A stretch of 37,051 nucleotides of DNA from Chara braunii (Eukaryota > Streptophyta > Charophyceae > Charales > Characeae), in NCBI GenBank assembly GCA_003427395.1, contig BFEA01000124.1, positions 2,098,849 to 2,135,899 of the forward strand, given 5' to 3'. A program made the translations under genes and the position numbers. This document shows, piece after piece, positions 31,592-37,051 of the stretch. Numbering within the stretch: position 1 is the first letter of the stretch; each line of letters starts with the position of its first letter. The notes under the pieces are model-generated. The model had not been told where the DNA came from. It did no database searches and saw nothing but the letters and a program-made list of their open reading frames with translations.

Positions 31592-31682
31592 AGGGTTTAA
31601 TCCCTTTGGACAACTTCGGCTTAATACTCAGATCTGAGTATTATGCGACATTCGTGCAATGTATTATTAGAGGCGAAGCCTC
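31592..31682. repeat. Three successive palindromes, one of 22 bp
   Basis: AGGG/CCCT around TTTAAT (about 31592-31605), the perfect palindrome TAATACTCAGA plus its complement TCTGAGTATTA with no loop (31622-31643), and GAGGC/GCCTC around GAA (31670-31682). The central one is the longest loop-free palindrome I found in the window. Confidence 0.9.
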
Positions 31683-32814
31683 AAGAGTCTGTATGACGGC
31701 GACCTAAACTGAGTTCTTGAGTCTTAAAATTATTTTTTTAGGCAGACACGATAATTGTCCTGCTTGCAAAACATCAAAGGTGTGTCTTGAAAAAGGCGTC
31801 GCTCATTCCTCTATAGGGTTAGTCTGAGATAAGGTTGTGAGATCCAAACGAGGAACTCACTCGAATATGTTGATGTTTGAGAAATATATTTGCATCAATG
31901 GTAACGTGGAAACCACTATAAGGGAAAGGGGCTCTGTGTGGCTAGCCCTTGCCATTTGCGGCCTGCCCCTCGGCATGGCCCGCCATCTTTCACGTTCCAA
32001 CAGGCATGCACACCCTTAACCCACTCATGACATACCATGGACGACAGGTCGGGCCCCTGCAACGGGCCCGCTGTCGGACCAAATACCCTTACAAGGGTAT
32101 TTGGCCATGCTTTTGCATTCGACACGGTGACGGCGTCCGCTACCATGACGGAGCCAGTCTGGGATGAAAAGGGTGTGCAAGCTTTAGCGTGGCACTTGAA
32201 ACGATTTCCTTGGCTATTAGGGCCGGGGCGAATCGGTGAGAAAATTTCGAGAATATGCACATGCGTTGTTACGACGCGCGCTGTGATGGTTAAGATTAGT
32301 ACTAATACCCTCAGACCGAAAAAGGGCCAAGGGGTTGATTGGGTTAATATTGTGTTAGGTAGATCTACGACACGCACTGAGACTTGGCCTGGTACATGTC
32401 TACCTACTAGTACTGGGCGTTTAAAAATGCCAACTTTTGTCTTCTTCTACTCGGCCTCGACTACGCGGCACATCTACCTCTACTGGGTGTGGTACCGACC
32501 TACCTGCTACTTGAGTGTGTCCGTTGCTCTCAAGCGTCACAAACTTCTTTCCCGGGTTCCCCGCCACCTGATAGTTTCCCACACCGCAACCCTCAATGCC
32601 ATGGTTATAGGTAAGTATCGGCCTTTGGGCCTTCCGATCAACTAAGTACTTTGTGGGACATACACACTTAAGCAGACACGCATTCAATCCGGTGCACAGA
32701 TTGGCAAGCGGACACACGCCACATAGACTCGGAAATGGGCTCGGGTCAGTGGTCGGACTGAGCCCACTACTCTGTATGTACCTGAGCAGCTCCTCTTCCT
32801 ACCGAAGTAGGAGG

Positions 32815-32980
32815 TAACTCAGTAGGTTAAGGGTGCAGACTGTCAAGCAATGGGTGCAAGGAACGAATCCACCCGACCCCTGAGATAGCTCCGTTTTGAC
32901 AAAGAGCTCTATAAGTTTTACTCAGGCTCCAGCAGGTGGAGACTTGAACCCGTGACCTCGGAATTGAAATCAGTGAGGGT
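32815..32980. repeat. Inverted pair of tRNA-like segments (block copy 2)
   Basis: TAACTCAGTAGGTTA on the plus strand and, on the minus strand, CACGTGGTCTAACC with CACGGGTTCAAGTC. The minus segment is closer to a tRNA-Leu-type D and T arm here than in copy 1 (ACGTGGTCTAA rather than ACGGGGTCTAA), so this copy keeps the more ancestral-looking form. Confidence 0.4.
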
Positions 32981-33462
32981 TAGACCACGTGGTGACAGTT
33001 GGCACGACAGGGTAGTTAACAGTTGAATTTTCTTTTGTTTTGCTTTACTTTTTTTTTTTTTTTTTTTATATAGTTAGATTCGTTTCTTTGCCGCGGATAT
33101 TTCTCTCATAGATTCACTTCAATGAATCTGCCTCCATAACAAGGCAGATTCAGTACAAGGAAGAAGAGACTGTTCGTTATTGCTAAGCCCCGCCTCGATC
33201 TTGATCGTGTCGAGATCGCCGTGGTAGGGGTGTGTAGGGAGCGTGGGGGTTGCGCGGGGAAATGTCCGAAAAATAGATGAGGGGGTAGCGCACGCAGGCA
33301 GAAAGATAGCGCACGGGTAAAGAGCGAGAAGGGATTGACGACGCAGAGGAAAGCAGGAGACCGCGCGAAGGAAGAAGAAAGCGAGAAGACAAAGAGTGAA
33401 AAACAAGAAGAAGAAGAAGAAGAAGAAGAAGAAGAAGAAGAAGAAAAGGGACGAGGGAAAAA

Positions 33463-33688
33463 GATTCATCGGGATGAGGATAGATTGTTGTAATTATCGA
33501 TCTTGAATGAGGAATGCCTAGTAAGTGTGAGTCATCAGCTCGCGCTGATTATGTCCCTGCCCTTTGTACACACTGTCGTCGCTCCTACCAATTGAACGGG
33601 TCGGTGAAGTGTCTAGATCGCGGTGATCTCGGCGGTTGCCATTGGGGGTGCGTTAGAAAGTTCATTGAACCTTATTATTTAGAGGAAG
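33463..33688 (+). pseudogene. 18S rRNA 3'-end fragment (block copy 2)
   Basis: The same limits and order of landmarks as in copy 1, from ATTCATCGGGATGAGGATAG to TATTTAGAGGAAG. It keeps the canonical GTCATCAGCTCGCGCTGATT and CTCCTACCAATTGAACGG, and is in places closer to rRNA than copy 1, with its own changes elsewhere (ACACACTGTCG). The open frame 33514-33771 is a translation of this rRNA piece and is not a protein. GAA repeats flank both sides as in copy 1. Confidence 0.9.
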
Positions 33689-33979
33689 AAAGAAGAATGA
33701 GAAGAAGTAGAAGGAGGAGGAGAGAGAGACCGTGGGGGAGTGGATCACCACGAGCTGCAGGTGACCGGTGAAGGAACGGGGAGCAGGGGAGATAGCATGC
33801 ATGGAGCAGCGGAAAGGTAGCGTGGTGGTAGTAGTAGGAGAACCGCACGAAAGTAGAAGGAGGATGCGCGGAGATACGAGAACACCGCGCGGAGGAGGAA
33901 GAAAGTGCGAAGAAGAAGGCGAACAGGAGAAGAAGAAGAAAAAGAAGAAGAAGAAGAGGAAGGAAGAGAGAGACGAAGG

Positions 33980-34199
33980 GCGACTTACCTGTCGTGCGCC
34001 TGGCTCGTCTGGTGGGATGCGAGCTTGGTGGTGGTCGTGGTATGTGGCACATCGCGACGGATCGTCGTTGGAGCAGGAGGCTGAGATTCTATGACGATGA
34101 CGACGGCGACGACGATGACGGGGGAGCAAGAGAGAGAACTGGTAAGTCTCCAATATCACGGTCGGCATCATGACACTCTCGTAGATAGGATAAAAATAT

Positions 34200-34230
<31 letters not shown>

Positions 34231-34278
34231 AATAGGATGTATGTACCGCTAGAACATGGAAATATACACTACCATATT

Positions 34279-34376
<98 letters not shown>

Positions 34377-35560
34377 ACTACGATCGATTCGTTGAGAAAC
34401 GTACCTGGCAATGGCCAGTCTCCAAGGCCGCGGCTGGTTTCGCGCAACTTTCGTTGAAAGGATGATCGAAATCTATCGACTCTTTCACCACAACGTCGAA
34501 ATATTCATTGTTACACATGTGTGTGTACGTGCGTTTATGAGAGAGAGAGAGAGAGGAAAAGGCACGTGCATGGAGGTTATCGGGTAAATGTGGCAGCTGT
34601 GTGTTGGGGAACGAGGTTGTGAGTGGAATGGGAGACATACTTGGTGTTGGAAGCGGGCGACATTGGCTGCTGTCTGCTCGTACATCCAGGAGAGTTGTTG
34701 TCGTGATCTTCAACATGATCGTAGAATACGCAAGATAGGATCTGCTATCTGTAGCCTGGACGCCGACCCAGATAGGAATCGACGTTGGTTCTGCATTGAT
34801 GATGATGAGACAATTCTAGCATTGTCTAATGTGAGTTTTTGATGCGTTCTTATGTGGGGGAAGTCGCTATGCAATCCTGCTGTTGGATCGAGATCACGAC
34901 CATCTGGTCACGTGTATATGATGCAATTGATTTCTGAAGTTAGCTCTCGCTTTTCTTTTTCTTCTTTCTTTTTTTGCATTTTATTATTATTATTATTACT
35001 ATTATATTATTATTATTATTATTATTATATGCATGGTCCTTGGGTGCGAGTGGCATCTGTGTGTTGAGGAACGAGGCTATCAGTGAAGCGAAAGACTTAT
35101 CTGGTGCTGATGCGTGCGACATTGGCCGTGATCTACTCGTATTTCAGAAGAGTTATTGTCATCATAATTCGGCATTGTAGTAGTAGGCTAGATAAGATCT
35201 GCCATTGTAGTCTGGGCACTGTGCGCCAGGTAGGATATCGACATTGGGTCTGTGATGATGATGATGATGATGTTAGGGCACTTACCTTGTATTGGCGATG
35301 GTCTGCATGGGCGACATCTTTAAGTACTATGGGTTGCCGCTGATGTCTAAAAGTTGCATTGTCAATTCGTAGGCTGTAGTAGCTGTGTAGGAGTAGGTTG
35401 GGCGCTGAGCGCCAAGTAGGAGAGTGAAGGGACTGGACTCTTGTGTTGGTGTGGAGAGGGTATGCTCTCCTGGACATTGGTTTTTAGTACCACGAACCTC
35501 CATTGGTGTATTATTGGTACAATGCTGCTCTTTGGACACGGTGTGACTATCTGGCTTTCA
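33980..35560. repeat. Nested TTACCT-type units (block copy 2)
   Basis: The five-unit arrangement of copy 1 is kept: opening motifs lie near 33984, 34401, 34637, 35096 and 35281, and the GATGATGATG tail, the TGGGCGC-type hairpin and the TAGGATCTGC word are retained. Embedded simple repeats are (TA)n at 34207-34230, (GT)n(GA)n at 34278-34374 and (ATT)n at 34980-35030. Confidence 0.7.
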
Positions 35561-36239
35561 ATATGATGGTGTGCACAGTCACATGCACGGTCACGTACAG
35601 TCACAAACATGCCATAACACAGATAGACAGTGGAAACACGCACAACCATTGTTACACAGACACACACTGCACTACACCTACTGCTCCGCTATGACTACAC
35701 TCTTCGTCCACGCCCACTCCACTCCTCGGGCATCTACAGACCAGCGTTGCACAAGCCACTCTAGCAGCTACGACCTGGACCCTTCCAGATGTCTACAGCT
35801 ACGACCTACGACATTCCGCTAAAGACTCCTACGACGCAGGTCACAGGTTTAAACATTCGGGAATATTGTACACAGGTAAGCTGAGGTCTAGGGATCGAGC
35901 CCTGGGGTCTGCATCAACGACTGCAAAGGTGGGATCCGTTTCAATTATTTTTGCAGTCAGACTCGCTTCTTTCTCACATCTCGTACATGCAAACAAGCGG
36001 GCACATCACCCTGATGGCAAGAGCCACTCAAAGCTGAAAGGTATGGCTGCTGAGAACATAGTTAGAATGCAGACTCGGTTAAGATGGTTACAACCGCTGC
36101 ACTACAACTACAGCTATGACGGCTATGGTCGCAGTCACCACCCCACAGTCCCATACAGTACTTGCTTGACTGAACCTGGACTGACTGGGACTATACCGCT
36201 GACTGCATGGTGATGTACCGCTGGCTCAGTACAGTCACG

Positions 36240-36665
36240 CTGCAAAAAATATACATTACACTGTGACGTACACAGACATTGTGACAGTCCCACAAGCACA
36301 AAAACACAGTGAAACAGACTGTGACATGTACACTGACGCATACAAAGTGGACACACATACACAGTCCCTGTCACACAAACACACAGACTTAGTGTCACAT
36401 ACATTGTGACACAAAGACGCATGGTAACACACACACCGATACACGGCGACACAGATACACAACGATGCAGAGTGACACACTCAGATACACAGTCACACAG
36501 TAACACACAGTCACACTATGTCAAACAGGCACGCGGTCACACGGTGACACATACGCAAGCGACACACAATGACAAACACACAAACACAGTGAAACAATGT
36601 GACACACACAACAGAGTGTGACATACACAGTGACATAGACTGACAATACACAGTGACACTCAGAC
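36240..36665. repeat. CACA/GTGACA satellite (block copy 2)
   Basis: Counterpart of the copy 1 satellite, slightly shorter, with the same word set and the same right-hand boundary (CAGACACA, then GTTCTTCTAAGGGAATGAAC) leading into the hairpin array. Confidence 0.9.
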
Positions 36666-36700
36666 ACAAGAGTTCTTCTAAGGGAATGAACGGCAAGGAC

Positions 36701-37051
36701 GGTGAGAAGAGTAGCGAGGCTCCGAGAAACCTGCCTTATTACCAACCAGTCGTGCGTCAGTGTAAGTGAGCGATGAAAGAGGCGAGGGTCCAAAAACCTG
36801 CCTTATCGCAATGAACGGCAAAAACGGTGATAAGAGTAGGAAGGCTCCGAGAAACATGCCTTATTACCAAACCAGTCGTTCGTCCGTGTAAGTGAGCGAT
36901 AAGAGGAGTGAGGCTCCGAGAAGCCTGCCTTATCGCAATAAACAGAACGGACGGTGATAAGAGAAGCAAGGCTCCGAGAAGCCTGCCTTATTACCAATCG
37001 TTCGTCAGTACAAGTGAGCGATAAGAGGAGCGAGGCTATGAGAAGCCTGCC
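36701..37051. repeat. Alternating hairpin array (family B), copy 2, cut by window end
   Basis: Units start at 36701, 36770, 36826, 36896, 36953 and 37018, alternating type 1 (CTTATTACC closing arm) and type 2 (CTTATCGC closing arm) exactly as in copy 1, with 69/56/70/57/65 spacing. Two units have damaged stems (GGTGAGAAG at 36701 and GCGATGAAA at 36770), showing that decay does occur. The sixth unit is truncated by the window. Confidence 0.9.

Larger units (their letters stand above)
29034..31921 (+). mobile_element. Non-coding internal region downstream of the PBS
   Basis: If the element continues from the primer-binding site, its first 2.9 kb hold no gag or pol-like frame; the longest open stretches are under 75 codons. 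This would fit a large non-autonomous derivative or a heavily eroded element. No second LTR or polypurine tract was found before the duplicated block begins. A related pair of words (GTCCACCACACCCTGA and GTCCACCACACTCTGA) sits near 31047 and 31140. How far right the element truly extends is unknown. Confidence 0.4.
31922..37051 (+). repeat. Large duplicated block, copy 2 (cut by window end)
   Basis: Colinear with the copy at 21.2 kb from GGGAAAGGGGCTCTG onward. Differences: no ambiguous bases in the leader, a shorter T-rich tract at 33.05 kb, no equivalent of 25017-25461, reciprocal microsatellite lengths, and single instead of duplicated 22-base satellite unit. The left flank is AT-rich and unrelated to the 25S-bearing flank of copy 1. 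The right end lies beyond the window. Confidence 0.9.

Noticed and set aside
33514-33771. Arg-rich open frame on the plus strand
   Set aside because: It is the translation of the 18S rRNA fragment followed by the GAA tract.

Overview
The window is repeat-dominated eukaryotic nuclear DNA, and I find no protein-coding gene in it that I would defend. The host looks like a green plant, probably on the streptophyte side (land plant or charophyte-grade alga). The evidence is a tRNA-Asp-type primer-binding site of the kind used by plant Ty3/gypsy elements next to an LTR, and degenerate 18S rRNA fragments whose 3' end reads like streptophyte 18S (TTCATTGAACC, then ATTTAGAGGAAG). Long compound microsatellites, a 95-base assembly gap and two single N calls fit an assembled plant-type genome. 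Homology statements rest on remembered family sequences and by-eye alignment; no search was run.

Layout. 1-5.4 kb: a TC/AC microsatellite, one eroded LTR, and an array of about 13 unrelated-looking but structurally alike hairpins (2.9-4.3 kb). 5.4-11 kb: short tandem repeats, a degenerate plus-strand 18S-like stretch, a minus-strand 18S 3'-end fragment, an LTR copy, a hairpin-rich zone, a microsatellite with the gap, and a 25S rRNA fragment. 11-16.4 kb: a TATA motif inside a hairpin cluster, degenerate ~60-bp repeats, an LTR, a 509-bp TIR element with a 4-bp target duplication, another LTR, and AT/AG microsatellites. 16.4-19.2 kb: retroelement-like non-coding DNA with two tandem-repeat systems. 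19.2-21.2 kb: mostly unassigned, ending in a 25S fragment.

From 21.2 kb a >5-kb block starts that recurs in the same orientation from 31.9 kb to the window end. Each copy holds, in order: a palindrome, two tRNA-like segments, an 18S 3'-end fragment bounded by GAA repeats, nested units each opening with a TTACCT-like motif, GT/GA and ATT microsatellites, a CACA/GTGACA satellite, and a strictly alternating array of 41/43-bp hairpins. Between the copies lies an LTR with its primer-binding site and a long non-coding region.

The most interesting signal is structural. At least three unrelated sequence families (the 2.9-4.3 kb array, the 26.6-27.3/36.7-37.05 kb array, and the core of the dispersed LTR) preserve a hairpin while its stem sequence changes on both arms together. 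That is either selection on a folded RNA/DNA or a mutational process that repairs palindromes to perfection. The second theme is recurrent capture of rRNA pieces, with one fragment sitting exactly at the edge of the large duplicated block.
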